Source: Tessaracoccus timonensis
GTDB lineage: Bacteria; Actinomycetota; Actinomycetes; Propionibacteriales; Propionibacteriaceae
DNA length: 64,000 nucleotides
Assembly: GCF_900343145.1 (NCBI RefSeq)
Contig: NZ_LT996886.1
Coordinates: forward strand, 2,170,001 to 2,234,000
Direction: 5' to 3'
Position 1 is the stretch's first letter, and the number at the start of each line of letters is the position of its first letter. This document shows positions 33,369 to 43,867 of the stretch, one piece after another. The translations under genes were made by a program, and so were the position numbers. Under the pieces are notes generated by a model. That model was not told the origin of the DNA, searched no databases, and saw nothing but the letters and a program-made list of their open reading frames with translations.

Positions 33369-34541
33369 ATGCGTAACCGACATGCGTTGTTTGGTGCAAT
33401 CGTCGCGTTCACGACGGTGCTCCCCTTGGCAGCCTGTGCGCCGGCCCCTTCCGCGATTCCCGCACATCGCGACGTGCGGGCCGTGTCGTCGACGGCAGTG
33501 CCATCGCCTGAGAGTATTCCCAGCGCGACGGTGACCCCCGCCCAGGCGACGCCATCGCCGAGCCCGACGCCGCCACCCACGCCAACCCCGAGCGAAGCGC
33601 TGCCGTCGCCTTCCGTGACGCCAAGCCCGACGCCCACCGCGCAGCCCGCGCTGTACAGCGCAGGGGATGAGGGTGAGGAAATCCGCGAGCTGCAGCACCG
33701 TCTCCTCCAGCTCCACTGGTTCGAAGGCAAGATCACAGGCCTCTACGACCCAACGACGCAGGCGTCGGTCGAAGGATTCCAGGCCAAACGGCAGCTCCCC
33801 GTGACAGGCGCCGTCGATGCTACGACGTGGAAGCGGCTCGTCGAGATGACGAAGACGCCCACGCACGACGAGAAGTACAACGTGGTGAAGCCCGGCCCAG
33901 CGCTGATGAAGTCCGGTGACAAGGGCGACGAGGTTCGTAAGCTGCAGTCCCGCCTCAGGCAGATCGGTTGGTACGGGCCCACCGTCGACGGTGTATACGG
34001 CCCTGCAACTGTCGAGGGCGTTCGCGGGTTCCAGGAAAAGCGTGACATTCCTGTCACCGGCGAGGTCGACCAGCGCACACTCGACCGCCTGCGCGCTATG
34101 ACGCACGATCCCACCCATGAGGAGCTCGCGAACAAGATTCCGAAGAAGACGGAAGCCACCACAGGGGGCATGAAACTCGATCCTCGTTGCTTGAGCGGGC
34201 GGGCGGTCTGCATCTCGAAGCAAACACGCCAGCTCGCGTGGGTGGTCGACGGCAAGGTCCGCCTCACGATGGACGTCCGCTTCGGATCCAAACGCACCCC
34301 CACAAGGGAGGGCGCGTTCCGGGTGGAGTTCAAGTCGCGTCACCACGTCTCCAAGCTGTATAACTCTAAGATGCCCTACGCCATGTTTTTCAGCGGGGGG
34401 CAAGCCGTCCATTACTCAAGTGACTTCAGAGCCCGCGGCTACAACGGTGCCTCACACGGTTGCGTGAACGTGCGCGACCAGGGTGCCGTCGCGGCCCTGT
34501 TCGAAGCGGCGAAAGTGGGCGACAAAGTCATTGTCTACTGA
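33369..34541 (+). CDS. Lipoprotein L,D-transpeptidase with two peptidoglycan-binding domains
   Basis: 390-aa exported enzyme that makes 3-3 crosslinks in peptidoglycan. Seen: signal peptide with lipobox LAAC at 20-23, a Pro/Ser/Thr linker (residues 40-95), PGBD-like repeat 1 (GEEIRELQHRLLQLHWF), PGBD-like repeat 2 (GDEVRKLQSRLRQIGWY), and a C-terminal YkuD domain with SHGCVNVRD holding the catalytic Cys. Single-gene unit; GTCGGAGGG lies upstream of the ATG. Confidence 0.9.
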   Translation: MRNRHALFGAIVAFTTVLPLAACAPAPSAIPAHRDVRAVSSTAVPSPESIPSATVTPAQATPSPSPTPPPTPTPSEALPSPSVTPSPTPTAQPALYSAGDEGEEIRELQHRLLQLHWFEGKITGLYDPTTQASVEGFQAKRQLPVTGAVDATTWKRLVEMTKTPTHDEKYNVVKPGPALMKSGDKGDEVRKLQSRLRQIGWYGPTVDGVYGPATVEGVRGFQEKRDIPVTGEVDQRTLDRLRAMTHDPTHEELANKIPKKTEATTGGMKLDPRCLSGRAVCISKQTRQLAWVVDGKVRLTMDVRFGSKRTPTREGAFRVEFKSRHHVSKLYNSKMPYAMFFSGGQAVHYSSDFRARGYNGASHGCVNVRDQGAVAALFEAAKVGDKVIVY

Positions 34542-34571
34542 CACAGCAACTACTTCGGAAGGTGCACCACG

Positions 34572-35504
34572 TTGATCGGTTTCGCGATCCTCCTTCAGGT
34601 TCTGGGGTCATTCCTGTTTGCCGGGGGAGCGGCACTCCAGAGTTTGGGCGTTCGTTCTACGTTCGACGATGACACCCCCGCGTCAGACAACCGCCTGTCC
34701 GCTGGCGGGATGCTGAAGCTCGTGCTGATCCCGAAGTGGTCGCTCGGCTTGGTGTGCGTGTTGCTCGGTGCTGGCATTAATTTCACGGCACTCACATTTG
34801 CGCCCATCGCTGTGGTGCAGCCCATCGGCATTGTCGCGGTGATTTGGTCGGTGTTGCTGGCAGCGCGAATCCACAAGCATCGAATTTCTGGGCATCTGTG
34901 GATTGCGGTGCTCGTCACGTTCGTCGGGCTGGTGGGGTTCACCATCATCTCGACCAGGAACGCCACTGGCAATCAGGAAGCAACCCTGGTGTCGCTGTTG
35001 GTGACGTTCGGTGTGGTCGTGGCTATCTCACTTGGGATATCGGCCATCACGCCGCGAGTGACGCCTTGGCTGAAAGCCATGCTCTGGTCGTCGATCGGCG
35101 CCATGCTGTACGGGATGGCGACGGGAATGCTCAAAGCCACTGCGGACATGGTGCTGACGTACCACGAGTCATGGCTCGACCTCAAAGTGCTGGTAGCCAT
35201 CGTTTTGATGCTCGTCGGGTTCTTTGGGGGAGTATGGATGATCCAGCAGGGGTACGCCTCTGGCCCGGCCGAGATCACCGTAGCCACGATGACGACGGTG
35301 GACCCGGTCGTCGCGGTGCTGTTCGGCCTCGTCGTGCTTGCTGAGGGTGCGCACATGGGGGTGTGGGCCGGGATCGGTATGACGGTGATGGGCGCCGTCG
35401 CCATATACGGCGTCGTGATGCTCAGCCACTACCATCCCGATGCCATCAAAGAACGCGCCGAGCGCGAGCGTCGGGAAGCTGCCGAACAGCGGGCCGCCAA
35501 CTAG
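34572..35504 (+). CDS. DMT-superfamily membrane transporter
   Basis: 310-aa protein with about nine or ten membrane segments and a charged C-terminal tail (KERAERERREAAEQRAAN). The repeated pattern (PIAVVQPIGIVAVIWSVLLA, and TVDPVVAVLFGLVVLAE in the second half) fits EamA/NIPA-like carriers. Substrate unknown. TTG 34572 is used: GGAAGG is 9 nt upstream and no closer ATG fits. Its stop overlaps the stop of the convergent gene at 35501. Confidence 0.75.
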   Translation: MIGFAILLQVLGSFLFAGGAALQSLGVRSTFDDDTPASDNRLSAGGMLKLVLIPKWSLGLVCVLLGAGINFTALTFAPIAVVQPIGIVAVIWSVLLAARIHKHRISGHLWIAVLVTFVGLVGFTIISTRNATGNQEATLVSLLVTFGVVVAISLGISAITPRVTPWLKAMLWSSIGAMLYGMATGMLKATADMVLTYHESWLDLKVLVAIVLMLVGFFGGVWMIQQGYASGPAEITVATMTTVDPVVAVLFGLVVLAEGAHMGVWAGIGMTVMGAVAIYGVVMLSHYHPDAIKERAERERREAAEQRAAN

Positions 35505-36124
35505 CCAGGAATCGGCAGCGCCGTGATGGCGCGGCCGTTCGCAGTGGTGAGCACCAACGTGGCATCGCTTCGCGGCATCCTGAATTCGAGTGTGCCGGTG
35601 GTGGGAGCGTCGGGCGACACCTCAACGACGGACTCCCCGTCTGGTGCGTAACTGTCACGGGTCTCGTTCGTGAATACGAAGAAGGAGAACCGTCGACGTT
35701 CCTTGTCAGCTGTGATGGAGTACTCCAGCTGCAGTCCGTCGGACGTCCAGCGGTGCGAGGTGATCTCAAAGATGCCCGTACCGTTGCCGTCGTACGGGAT
35801 GGCGTTCCCGGTGACGCTGGGGGACGGAAACGCGGATGCGGGCGGCTGCTCGGATGCCTCCGGCTCGGGTTGTGCCGGTTGCACCACGAGCACGATGAGC
35901 AGCACAGCAACCACGCCGATGATGCCCACCACCCACGGCCACACCGGTTTGCGAGGGGGATCGAAGTCCGGCACCACTGGCGACGTTGTGGGACGCTGCC
36001 CGAACGGTTGACGTGGGTCTCGCTCCACCCGTTCCTCAAAGTGCGGAGGGCGCCAATTCGGGTCATTGCGCGACCACGGATCCGGCTGCCCTAGCTGCCC
36101 GCCGGGCCACTGCTGGTTACTCAT
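35501..36124 (-). CDS. Membrane-anchored hypothetical protein
   Basis: 207-aa protein: a Pro/Gln/Arg-rich cytoplasmic N-terminus (about 60 residues), one transmembrane segment (VVGIIGVVAVLLIVLVV) and an extracellular beta-rich domain of about 110 residues. No family recognised. It is divergent from the DUF4192 gene, with a DnaA-box-like TTATCCACAG between them. Confidence 0.75.
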   Translation of the reverse strand: MSNQQWPGGQLGQPDPWSRNDPNWRPPHFEERVERDPRQPFGQRPTTSPVVPDFDPPRKPVWPWVVGIIGVVAVLLIVLVVQPAQPEPEASEQPPASAFPSPSVTGNAIPYDGNGTGIFEITSHRWTSDGLQLEYSITADKERRRFSFFVFTNETRDSYAPDGESVVEVSPDAPTTGTLEFRMPRSDATLVLTTANGRAITALPIPG

Positions 36125-36147
36125 GTGTTGAAGCGTAGCCGCCGAAG

Positions 36148-36157
36148 TTATCCACAG
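36148..36157. promoter_or_regulatory. DnaA-box-like site
   Basis: TTATCCACAG, a perfect match to the consensus TTATCCACA, in the 83-bp gap between two divergent genes. A single box is compatible with DnaA acting as a regulator here, not an origin. Confidence 0.4.
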
Positions 36158-36207
36158 ATTCAGTTTCCGATGCAAATTTGCCTGTGCTCGCTGCCACAGT
36201 GCAGGGC

Positions 36208-37113
36208 ATGACGATTACTGAAACCCGCACTGTCCGCTGCCGCAGCCGCGCAGAACTCCTCGCGCTGCCGCCCGCCCAATTCGGCTTCTCGCCCCAAGAA
36301 TCCGTCGTCGCCATACGCATGTCCGGCAAGCACGTCCTGTTCATGGGCCGTCTCGACCTCTCCCATGTCGGGGAGGGTTGCCAGGATGCGGCGCGCAGCA
36401 TCATGACGATGGCGACGAGCAACCCTGCTCCTGATTCGCACTGGATGCTGCTCGGCTACACAGCCTCCCCAAACCTGGGTGCCGCGTTGATGACCAGCCT
36501 CGCGGACGAGCTAGACGCGGTCTCCATCATGGTGCTCACCGACGGAGCCAGCACCTGGGAAGTCGTGAACGGCACGTTGATCGATGAAGAAGCGGCGGTC
36601 GTCTCCGACGCGCTCACCGAGTACATCGCGGAATTGTGGCCGGGGGAGGTGGCTGCATCGCGCGACGAGGCCGTCGCTGCCGTGTACGCCTGGCAGCCCT
36701 CGAAAGCTCTCACAACTGCCGCACGACGTCATGTGGAAGCGCTGAGTGATTCGGAGCGCATGGAGCGCCTCGCGACGTTACTGGACGGCACCCTCACAGA
36801 CGCAGACGCTGCCGAGCTGGCGGTACTGGTGGGCTACGAGGAACCATTCGGTGAAGTAGTGGCCCAAATGAATCGCGACGTGGCACCAGCGCGACGGGCA
36901 GCCCTACTGGCCGCACGCGTGCAGGCACCCGCGCGCAACGTCGGCAGTGTGCTCTCACTACTGGCGCTCGCCTACTGGCTGGAAGGTGCCGGTGCGCTCG
37001 CTGCTGAGTGCCTTATCCAAATCAGCCCCGACGAGCAGCGTCACCCGTTGGCTCACACGGTGAGTGCGCTGCTCAAGTTGGGCGTCCCTCCGTCGCGCTG
37101 GGACGAACGCTGA
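36208..37113 (+). CDS. DUF4192-family protein
   Basis: 301-aa cytoplasmic protein of an actinobacterial family of unknown function. The start SRAELLALPPAQFGFSPQES and the following VVAIRMSG are the family signature. ATG 36208 is 7 nt after CACAGT, compatible with a leaderless mRNA. Alone between the divergent membrane protein and the PfkB kinase. Confidence 0.8.
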   Translation: MTITETRTVRCRSRAELLALPPAQFGFSPQESVVAIRMSGKHVLFMGRLDLSHVGEGCQDAARSIMTMATSNPAPDSHWMLLGYTASPNLGAALMTSLADELDAVSIMVLTDGASTWEVVNGTLIDEEAAVVSDALTEYIAELWPGEVAASRDEAVAAVYAWQPSKALTTAARRHVEALSDSERMERLATLLDGTLTDADAAELAVLVGYEEPFGEVVAQMNRDVAPARRAALLAARVQAPARNVGSVLSLLALAYWLEGAGALAAECLIQISPDEQRHPLAHTVSALLKLGVPPSRWDER

Positions 37114-37128
37114 TCTAATCTAGGGGCC

Positions 37129-38043
37129 ATGCGCTTTGTTGTCTTAGGTGAAGCCCTCATCGACCTCATCCCCGACGGAAACAAGACCTCCGTGAGCAGC
37201 TCATGGGTCGCTCGTTCAGGAGGAGGGCCGATGAACACCGCCATCGGGCTCGGGCGTCTCGGGTGCGACGTGCAATTCCTCGGTCGGCTGAGTGAGGATT
37301 CCTTCGGGCAACAGCTCACGGAGCACATCGAAACCAATGGGGTCGGCACCGACTACGCCATCCGCACGTTTGACCCGACCACGCTGGCCGTGGTGTCACT
37401 CAGCGACGATGGGAAAGCCAGCTACGCCTTTCACACCGTCGGCACCACGAACTTCAACTGGACGGAACAAGATTTTCCTGAACTGGATCCCTCGGATTGG
37501 TTGCACTTCGGGTCGCTCGTCGCCGTGCTCGAGCCGTCGTTTGCGCAGGTCCACCGCTTCCTATCAAAGACGCCCAATAGGAAGAGCTTCGACATCAACG
37601 TCCGCCCCAATGTGCTGAGCGACAGGGAGGAGTACGTGCGCAAGGTGCGCGCCATGGCCTCGCTCGTCGGACAATCGGGTGGCTTTGTGAAGGCATCAGA
37701 CGAAGATCTCGCCTGGCTCGTCGATTTCAAAGAGGAACCTCTCGACGTCGCCCAGCGATACTGCCGCGACTACTCCGTCGAATTCGTCATCGTCACCTTG
37801 GGCAGCGACGGTGCCGTCGCTGTGGGACGCGACGGGGAGCTCGCCAGGGTTCCGGGCAGGCGCGTCGAGGTGGTAGACACCGTCGGCGCGGGTGACACCT
37901 TCAACGCCGGATTCCTGCAAGCATTCAACGGCGACAACCTCGAGGAAGCAATGCGACGAGGCGTGGCCGCGTCGGCGTTGGTGTGTACGAAGGCTGGCGC
38001 TCAGCCACCGACGAGCGACGAAGTCGATGCCGTCCTCGCCTGA
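37129..38043 (+). CDS. PfkB-family carbohydrate kinase (fructokinase-like)
   Basis: 304-aa kinase that phosphorylates a sugar or nucleoside with ATP. Seen: N-terminal GGGPMNTAIGLGRLG (PfkB signature 1) and C-terminal DTVGAGDTFNAGFL (signature 2) with the catalytic Asp. Closest in style to fructokinases; exact substrate not provable. The ATG is 7 nt after TAATCT, a leaderless-type promoter. Confidence 0.87.
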   Translation: MRFVVLGEALIDLIPDGNKTSVSSSWVARSGGGPMNTAIGLGRLGCDVQFLGRLSEDSFGQQLTEHIETNGVGTDYAIRTFDPTTLAVVSLSDDGKASYAFHTVGTTNFNWTEQDFPELDPSDWLHFGSLVAVLEPSFAQVHRFLSKTPNRKSFDINVRPNVLSDREEYVRKVRAMASLVGQSGGFVKASDEDLAWLVDFKEEPLDVAQRYCRDYSVEFVIVTLGSDGAVAVGRDGELARVPGRRVEVVDTVGAGDTFNAGFLQAFNGDNLEEAMRRGVAASALVCTKAGAQPPTSDEVDAVLA

Positions 38044-38112
38044 CGGTCAGCCGACACTAACCCCGCTCTGGGCACGATATATTGGCCCAGCACCGTGCAC
38101 AGGAGGATCAAC

Positions 38113-40575
38113 GTGAGTCGCGAGCACTACGACAGGGAAGCAGCCCAGGAGAAGTGGCAGGCTTTCTGGGAGCAAGACGAGACGTTCAAAGCGAACGACG
38201 ATGGCAAGCGCGAACGTCGCTACGTGCTCGACATGTTCCCGTACCCGTCGGGTGATCTCCACATGGGCCACGCAGAGGCCTACGCGATGGGCGACGTGGT
38301 GGCGCGCTACCTGCGGCTTAATGGCTACGACGTGCTCCATCCCATCGGCTGGGACTCGTTCGGCCTGCCCGCCGAGAACGCGGCCATCCGCAACAACGCG
38401 CACCCGGCCGAGTGGACGTACAACAACATCGAGACGCAGGCTGGCTCATTCAAGCGCTACGGCCTCAGCCTCGACTGGTCCAGGCGCCTGCACACCTCCG
38501 ATGAGGAGTACTACCGCTGGACCCAGTGGCTCTTCCTGCGCTTCTACGAGCGGGGTCTGGCCTACCGGAAAGACTCCTACGTCAACTGGTGCCCGAAAGA
38601 CCAGACCGTGCTCGCGAACGAGCAAGTGGTGGACGGGCGCTGCGAGCGCTGCAAGACCGAGGTCACCAAACGCAAGCTCAACCAGTGGTACTTCAAGATC
38701 ACCGACTACGCCGACCGCCTGCTCGACGATATGGAGCAGCTGCAAGACGGTTGGCCCGAACACGTGCTGGCGATGCAGCGCAACTGGATCGGCCGCTCCG
38801 AAGGCGCCCACGTCGATTTCCATGTCGACGGTCGCGACGAGCCCATCACAGTGTTCACCACGCGCCCGGACACCCTCTACGGCGCCACCTACGTCGTAGT
38901 CGCGCCCGACTCCGAATTGGCCGCCGAGCTCGTCACCGAAGAGCACAAGGCTGAGTTCGACGCCTACGTCGAGGCTGCTAAGAAGGCCACGGAAATCGAG
39001 CGGCAGTCCACCGAGCGAGAGAAGACCGGCGTCTTCCTCGGGGCCTACGCCGTGAACCCCGTCAACGGCGAACAGATTCCCATCTGGGCGGCTGACTACG
39101 TGTTGTCCGACTACGGCACGGGTGCCGTGATGGCCGTTCCTGCACACGATCAGCGAGATCTGGACTTCGCTCGCAAGTTCGGGCTGCCCGTGCGCGTCGT
39201 CCTCGACGTCGACGGCACCGACCCGGCTGAGACTGGCGTGGCCACCGTCGGCGACGGCGCATACCGCAATTCCGAGGTGCTCGACGGACTCACCGACAAG
39301 GTGTCGGGCGTTCGTCGCATGATCGACAAACTCGAGGCCGACGGCACCGGGCGTGGCACCATCCAGTACCGCCTGCGCGACTGGCTCCTGTCCAGGCAGC
39401 GCTTCTGGGGCTGCCCCATCCCCATCATCCACTGCCCGTCCTGTGGCGAGGTGCCCGTCCCCGACGAACAGCTCCCCGTCAAGCTGCCTGACCTGCGTGG
39501 CGAGCAGCTCGCACCCAAGGGGACGTCGCCGCTGGCTGCCGCCACCGAGTGGGTTGAGGTGGCCTGCCCGAAGTGCGGCGCCGACGCCAAGCGCGACACC
39601 GACACCATGGACACGTTCGTCGACTCCTCGTGGTACTTCTTCCGCTACTGCTCGCCGGGCTACACCGAAGGCCCCTTCAACCCCGACGACGTGAACCGCT
39701 GGATGCCCGTCGCGCAATACGTCGGCGGCATCGAACACGCCATTTTGCACCTGCTCTACATGCGGTTCTTCTCGAAGGTCCTCTATGACCTCGGCATGAT
39801 CGACTTCGACGAGCCCATGCTCAAACTGCTCAATCAGGGCCAGGTCATCAACGAGGGCAAGGCTATGAGCAAGTCGCTCGGCAACGGCGTCGACCTCGGG
39901 CAGCAGATCGACGAGTTTGGCGTCGATGCAGTCCGCGTCACCATGGTGTTCGCCGGCCCGCCGGAGGACGCCATCGACTGGGCCAATCTCTCACCGGCGA
40001 GCTCGCTGAAGTTCCTGCAGCGCGCGCACCGCGTCGCGGCGGAAGTGACGAGCGCACCCGGAACCCCAGCGGATGGGGGAGACAAGCAGCTTCGGAAGGC
40101 GACGCACCAGGCCATCGCTGAAATCTCGACGCTCGTGGAAGATGGCCGGTTCAACGTGGCCGTGGCGAGAATCATGGAGCTCGTCAACGCCACGCGCAAG
40201 GCCATCGACGGCGACGCCGGCCCGGCAGACCCCGCCGTCCGCGAAGCCGCAGAGTTCACCGCGCAGGCGCTCTCCCTGGTGGCGCCCTACGTCGCTGAGG
40301 AGATGTGGGAGCTGCTCGGGCACGAACCGTCGGTGGCAAACAGCACGTGGCCGACGTCCGACCCGGAGCTGGCCGCTGAAGATCTCGTCACGATGGTGGT
40401 GCAGATTCAGGGCAAGATCCGCGCAAAGCTCGAGGTTGCTGCCGACATCGATGAGGACACTGCCGTTGAGCTGGCGATGGCCGACCCGAACGTGCAGCGC
40501 AACCTCGAGGGGCGTCCCGTCATCAAGGTGATCGCGAAACTGCCCAAGATGCTCAGCCTGGTGGTCGGAAAGTAG
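38113..40575 (+). CDS. leuS: Leucyl-tRNA synthetase
   Basis: 820-aa class I synthetase charging tRNA-Leu. Seen: [14 protein letters not shown] with HIGH-type HMGH at 50-53; a CP1 editing domain with [21 protein letters not shown]; and the KMSKS loop as [11 protein letters not shown] near 583-593. GTG 38113 has AGGAGG with 6-nt spacing; the frame opens 18 bp earlier. A TATATT box near 38078 may be its -10. No T-box leader is seen. Confidence 0.96.
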   Translation: MSREHYDREAAQEKWQAFWEQDETFKANDDGKRERRYVLDMFPYPSGDLHMGHAEAYAMGDVVARYLRLNGYDVLHPIGWDSFGLPAENAAIRNNAHPAEWTYNNIETQAGSFKRYGLSLDWSRRLHTSDEEYYRWTQWLFLRFYERGLAYRKDSYVNWCPKDQTVLANEQVVDGRCERCKTEVTKRKLNQWYFKITDYADRLLDDMEQLQDGWPEHVLAMQRNWIGRSEGAHVDFHVDGRDEPITVFTTRPDTLYGATYVVVAPDSELAAELVTEEHKAEFDAYVEAAKKATEIERQSTEREKTGVFLGAYAVNPVNGEQIPIWAADYVLSDYGTGAVMAVPAHDQRDLDFARKFGLPVRVVLDVDGTDPAETGVATVGDGAYRNSEVLDGLTDKVSGVRRMIDKLEADGTGRGTIQYRLRDWLLSRQRFWGCPIPIIHCPSCGEVPVPDEQLPVKLPDLRGEQLAPKGTSPLAAATEWVEVACPKCGADAKRDTDTMDTFVDSSWYFFRYCSPGYTEGPFNPDDVNRWMPVAQYVGGIEHAILHLLYMRFFSKVLYDLGMIDFDEPMLKLLNQGQVINEGKAMSKSLGNGVDLGQQIDEFGVDAVRVTMVFAGPPEDAIDWANLSPASSLKFLQRAHRVAAEVTSAPGTPADGGDKQLRKATHQAIAEISTLVEDGRFNVAVARIMELVNATRKAIDGDAGPADPAVREAAEFTAQALSLVAPYVAEEMWELLGHEPSVANSTWPTSDPELAAEDLVTMVVQIQGKIRAKLEVAADIDEDTAVELAMADPNVQRNLEGRPVIKVIAKLPKMLSLVVGK

Positions 40576-40588
40576 CGAGCCGAGCGAC

Positions 40589-40597
40589 TTTTCCACA
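40589..40597. promoter_or_regulatory. DnaA-box-like site upstream of comEA
   Basis: TTTTCCACA, fitting TTWTNCACA, 14 nt after the leuS stop and about 50 nt before comEA. Second isolated box in the window. Confidence 0.3.
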
Positions 40598-40647
40598 GAT
40601 TTCGTTCCGCGTGGGAATCTCGGGCGTGTCGCGCCCATCCTGCTTAT

Positions 40648-41496
40648 ATGAAGAAGCAGACCACGAACCAGGCGGACGAACTCGCCCGAGCCAGGCTCGC
40701 GTACGTCAGTATCGGCCAGCGTTCCCTCACCGCTCCCAGGCGTGCCGCCGACGAGCCGGAGGCCACGTCCGAGCCAGCTGAGGAACCACCTCCCGACGCT
40801 GGGGAAGAAGCTGCGCCTGCGTCCTGGCGCGACAAGCTTGCGCTGCATCGGGCTCACATCGTTGCCCTCGCCATACTGTTGGCGGTGGTTGCAGTCACGC
40901 TGGGGCTCACGTTCAGCAAATCCAACGCGACGGAGGTGTCGCCCCAGCCGGCGCTCTCGACGTCGGCCGCTCCTGCCGACGAACCGACGTCAGCTGGCTC
41001 CGAGCAGGCCGCCTCGTCGTCTCCGCCGTCGCCGACCACGATCCGTGTGCACGTTGCAGGGGCGGTGGCGACTCCCGGCGTGGTGACGCTCCCCGCTGAA
41101 GCCATCGTCGTCGATGCCATCCAGGCCGCCGGCGGCTTCACCGACGAGGCCGTGCCTGGAGATTTGAACCTTGCGGCGCCGGTGGCGGCAGGGATGCAGG
41201 TGAAGGTTGGGCGTCGAGGCGAAGAGAGCCACGTCGTTGCTGCCGTGGGCGCTGCTCCTACCGGCGGCGCCGCACCGCCCGGCGGTGATGGAGGCGGGAC
41301 CGACGGACGCGTCAACCTGAATACGGCCACGGCACAGCAGCTTGAGGCGCTTCCCGGAGTGGGCCCCGTGACGGCTGCGGCCATCGTCGCGTGGCGAGAA
41401 GAGCACGGCGGGTTCACCGCCCCGACGGAGCTGCAGGAGATCTCGGGCATTGGTCCGAAAACATTCAGCAAGCTCGAACCCCACATCACGGTGTGA
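40648..41496 (+). CDS. comEA: ComEA-type DNA-uptake protein
   Basis: 282-aa protein binding incoming double-stranded DNA at the cell surface. Seen: cytoplasmic start, one membrane segment near 70-92 (VALAILLAVVAVTLGLTF), a SLBB-like domain (IRVHVAGAVATPGVV), a Gly linker, and a C-terminal helix-hairpin-helix (RVNLNTATAQQLEALPGVGP, IVAWREEHGGF). Overlaps comEC by 4 bp (GTGTGA). Confidence 0.9.
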   Translation: MKKQTTNQADELARARLAYVSIGQRSLTAPRRAADEPEATSEPAEEPPPDAGEEAAPASWRDKLALHRAHIVALAILLAVVAVTLGLTFSKSNATEVSPQPALSTSAAPADEPTSAGSEQAASSSPPSPTTIRVHVAGAVATPGVVTLPAEAIVVDAIQAAGGFTDEAVPGDLNLAAPVAAGMQVKVGRRGEESHVVAAVGAAPTGGAAPPGGDGGGTDGRVNLNTATAQQLEALPGVGPVTAAAIVAWREEHGGFTAPTELQEISGIGPKTFSKLEPHITV

Positions 41497-43802
41497 AACT
41501 GCACGACTGGCGCCTCCTGCCCATCGCAGTGGGCGTGTGGGTGGGTGCGGTGGTGGGCACGTCGGAGCTGGCGTGGTGCATGCTCACCACTGTGGCGACG
41601 GGGAGCGTCGCCGGCGTCGTGGCGCGCCGTCGGTACCCGTGGGCTGCACTGGGCTGTCTCGCGTTGGTGATCGTCGCCGGGCTCAGCGGAATGATGGCCC
41701 TGCAACGCGCCGGCTCGACGTTGGCAGCACTCGCCGACCAACGCGCCATCGTCCAAGCGGAAATCCGCATCGTCTCCGAACCGAAGCCGCTGCCGGGAAA
41801 GCCGCCGTTGCCCCCGTCGGGCACTGCCCTGGTCACCGTGGTGAACGTAGAAGGCCGAGGCGTGAGCACGCACCAAGCCATGCCAGCCCAACTGCGGGGA
41901 AGCGGGGAGCAGCTCGACGATCTGCTCGCCCTGCGCGTCGGTGCAACCTACGTTGTGCAAGCTCGGCTGCGCGCTACCGATCGCGGCGACAGCGAGGTGG
42001 CAGTGCTGGCGTTACGGCAGGTTACATCCATGCGCCACCCACCGGGCGTGATCGATCGGCTCGCGGCAGGGTTGCGCGACGGGCTCCGTCGCTCGGTTGC
42101 TTCCTCGCCCGAAGATCAGCGGGCGCTGGTGCCGTCGCTGGTGGTGGGCGACACCTCACGTATCTCGCGGGCGATGTCCGATGACTTCAAAGCGACGGGC
42201 CTCACCCACCTCTTGGCCGTGTCCGGCGCCAACTTGGCGCTCATGCTTGGTGTGATCTTGGCGCTCCTTCGAGGCATTGGTGTGCGTGGATGGTTGGTGC
42301 GTGCTGCTGCGGTGGCGGGCGTCGGCATGTTCGTCATTGTTTGTGGCCCGGAGCCGTCGGTGCAGCGCGCGGCGGTGATGGGGCTGGTGAGCTTGGCCGC
42401 GACGGGCGTCGGCACCGGACGACGCAGCATCCGTAGCATGTGTGTGGCCGTGGTGGTGCTCATGGCGCTCGACCCGTGGTTGTCCAGAGCCCCCGGATTC
42501 TGGCTATCGCTGGCTGCATGTCTGGGCATTGTGTTGCTCGGTCCGGTATTCGTGCAGTCGCTCGCCCGCTGGGCGCCACGCTGGCTTGCAGAGGCGCTCG
42601 CCATTCCGCTGGCGGCGCAGATCATGACGCAGCCCATCGTCACGTGGCTGAGTGACCGAGTCTCTCTCGTGGGCGTGCTTGCCAATGTGGTGGCTGGCCC
42701 TTTCGTCGGGCCGACCACGGCACTCGGTTTTGCCGCTGCGTGTACCTGCATGCTGCCGCCGCTCAGCACCCTTCTGGGCTGGGCGGCAGGGTGGAGTGCG
42801 CAGCCCATCATATGGATTGCAGAAGCCGGAGCGCGCCTACCGAACGCCACCATGGCCTGGCTTCCCGGCCCGGTGGGGCTGCTGATGGTGACGCTGGCGT
42901 GTGGGGCGCTGCCGGTGCTCGCTCAACCTGTGCTTCGCCGTTGGTGGGCGACGATGCTCGTCACTGCCCTGCTGTGTTCGAGCATGGTGTGGAAGCCAGC
43001 ACAGCCGGGCTGGCCGGGCGACTGGCGGGTGGCGTTTTGTGATGTAGGGCAGGGCGATGCCACCGTCCTGCGCGCGAGCACCTCCACCGCCGTGCTGGTT
43101 GACGTCGGCCCAGAGCCGGCGCCGGTGCTGGATTGCCTGGATCGCCTGGGTGTGCAGCATGTTCCTGTGGTGGTGCTCACTCATTTTCATGCCGATCACG
43201 TGCGCGCGTTTCCCGCTATCGCACGACGCTTTCAGCCCTCCCTGGTGCTGACGAGCCCCATGCAGGAGCCCGCTTTCGAGGCCGAGCAGGTGCGCCGCAC
43301 AGCAGGCGAAGCGGAGGTGCGTACCACCAGATCTGGTGACACATTCGCCATCGGCGATGTGCAGTGGACGACGATCTCCGCCTGGCAACCGCGTGGCGGC
43401 GGGGGCGGCGTCGGGCTGGGGGAGTCGTCGGAAGAGAACGATTCGTCGGTCGTGGGCGTCGCGCATGTGCAGGGGCTCTCGGTGATGCTGGCGGGCGACG
43501 CTGAGCCGGCCGGTCAGCGCGAGGCGCTGCGGCAGGCGCGTCGGCATGGCTTATCGCTGCAAGCGCAGGTGCTGAAGTTGCCCCACCACGGATCATCGAG
43601 GCAGGAGCCCGAGTTCTTCGCAGCCACCGGGGCGGTCGTCGCAGTCGCCAGCGCGGGAGCCGACAACTCCTACGGGCATCCTGCGGACTCAGCGTTACGG
43701 TTGGCTGGGCAGCACGGCATGGTGGTGGCCCGCACCGACGAGGAAGGCTCGTTGGCGCTCGGGCTGGGGGAGCGCATCCACATCCGAAGGGCCGGCAAAT
43801 GA
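41493..43802 (+). CDS. comEC: ComEC/Rec2 DNA internalisation channel
   Basis: 769-aa membrane protein forming the DNA-uptake channel. Seen: N-terminal membrane segments and a DUF4131-like region, the competence core with THLLAVSGANLALMLG, about ten hydrophobic segments in total, and a C-terminal metallo-beta-lactamase domain with DVGQGDA and THFHADH. GTG 41493 overlaps the comEA stop. The product would work with ComEA; other uptake genes are not in the window. Confidence 0.9.
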   Translation: MKLHDWRLLPIAVGVWVGAVVGTSELAWCMLTTVATGSVAGVVARRRYPWAALGCLALVIVAGLSGMMALQRAGSTLAALADQRAIVQAEIRIVSEPKPLPGKPPLPPSGTALVTVVNVEGRGVSTHQAMPAQLRGSGEQLDDLLALRVGATYVVQARLRATDRGDSEVAVLALRQVTSMRHPPGVIDRLAAGLRDGLRRSVASSPEDQRALVPSLVVGDTSRISRAMSDDFKATGLTHLLAVSGANLALMLGVILALLRGIGVRGWLVRAAAVAGVGMFVIVCGPEPSVQRAAVMGLVSLAATGVGTGRRSIRSMCVAVVVLMALDPWLSRAPGFWLSLAACLGIVLLGPVFVQSLARWAPRWLAEALAIPLAAQIMTQPIVTWLSDRVSLVGVLANVVAGPFVGPTTALGFAAACTCMLPPLSTLLGWAAGWSAQPIIWIAEAGARLPNATMAWLPGPVGLLMVTLACGALPVLAQPVLRRWWATMLVTALLCSSMVWKPAQPGWPGDWRVAFCDVGQGDATVLRASTSTAVLVDVGPEPAPVLDCLDRLGVQHVPVVVLTHFHADHVRAFPAIARRFQPSLVLTSPMQEPAFEAEQVRRTAGEAEVRTTRSGDTFAIGDVQWTTISAWQPRGGGGGVGLGESSEENDSSVVGVAHVQGLSVMLAGDAEPAGQREALRQARRHGLSLQAQVLKLPHHGSSRQEPEFFAATGAVVAVASAGADNSYGHPADSALRLAGQHGMVVARTDEEGSLALGLGERIHIRRAGK

Positions 43803-43867
43803 GCACAAGGCCGTCACCGCACCACGTGCCTGTCGAATTGTCAGCTGAACAGCATAGGCTTAGCTGC

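Noticed and set aside
38446-39750. 434-codon minus-strand frame inside leuS
   Set aside because: Antisense shadow of a strongly conserved synthetase.
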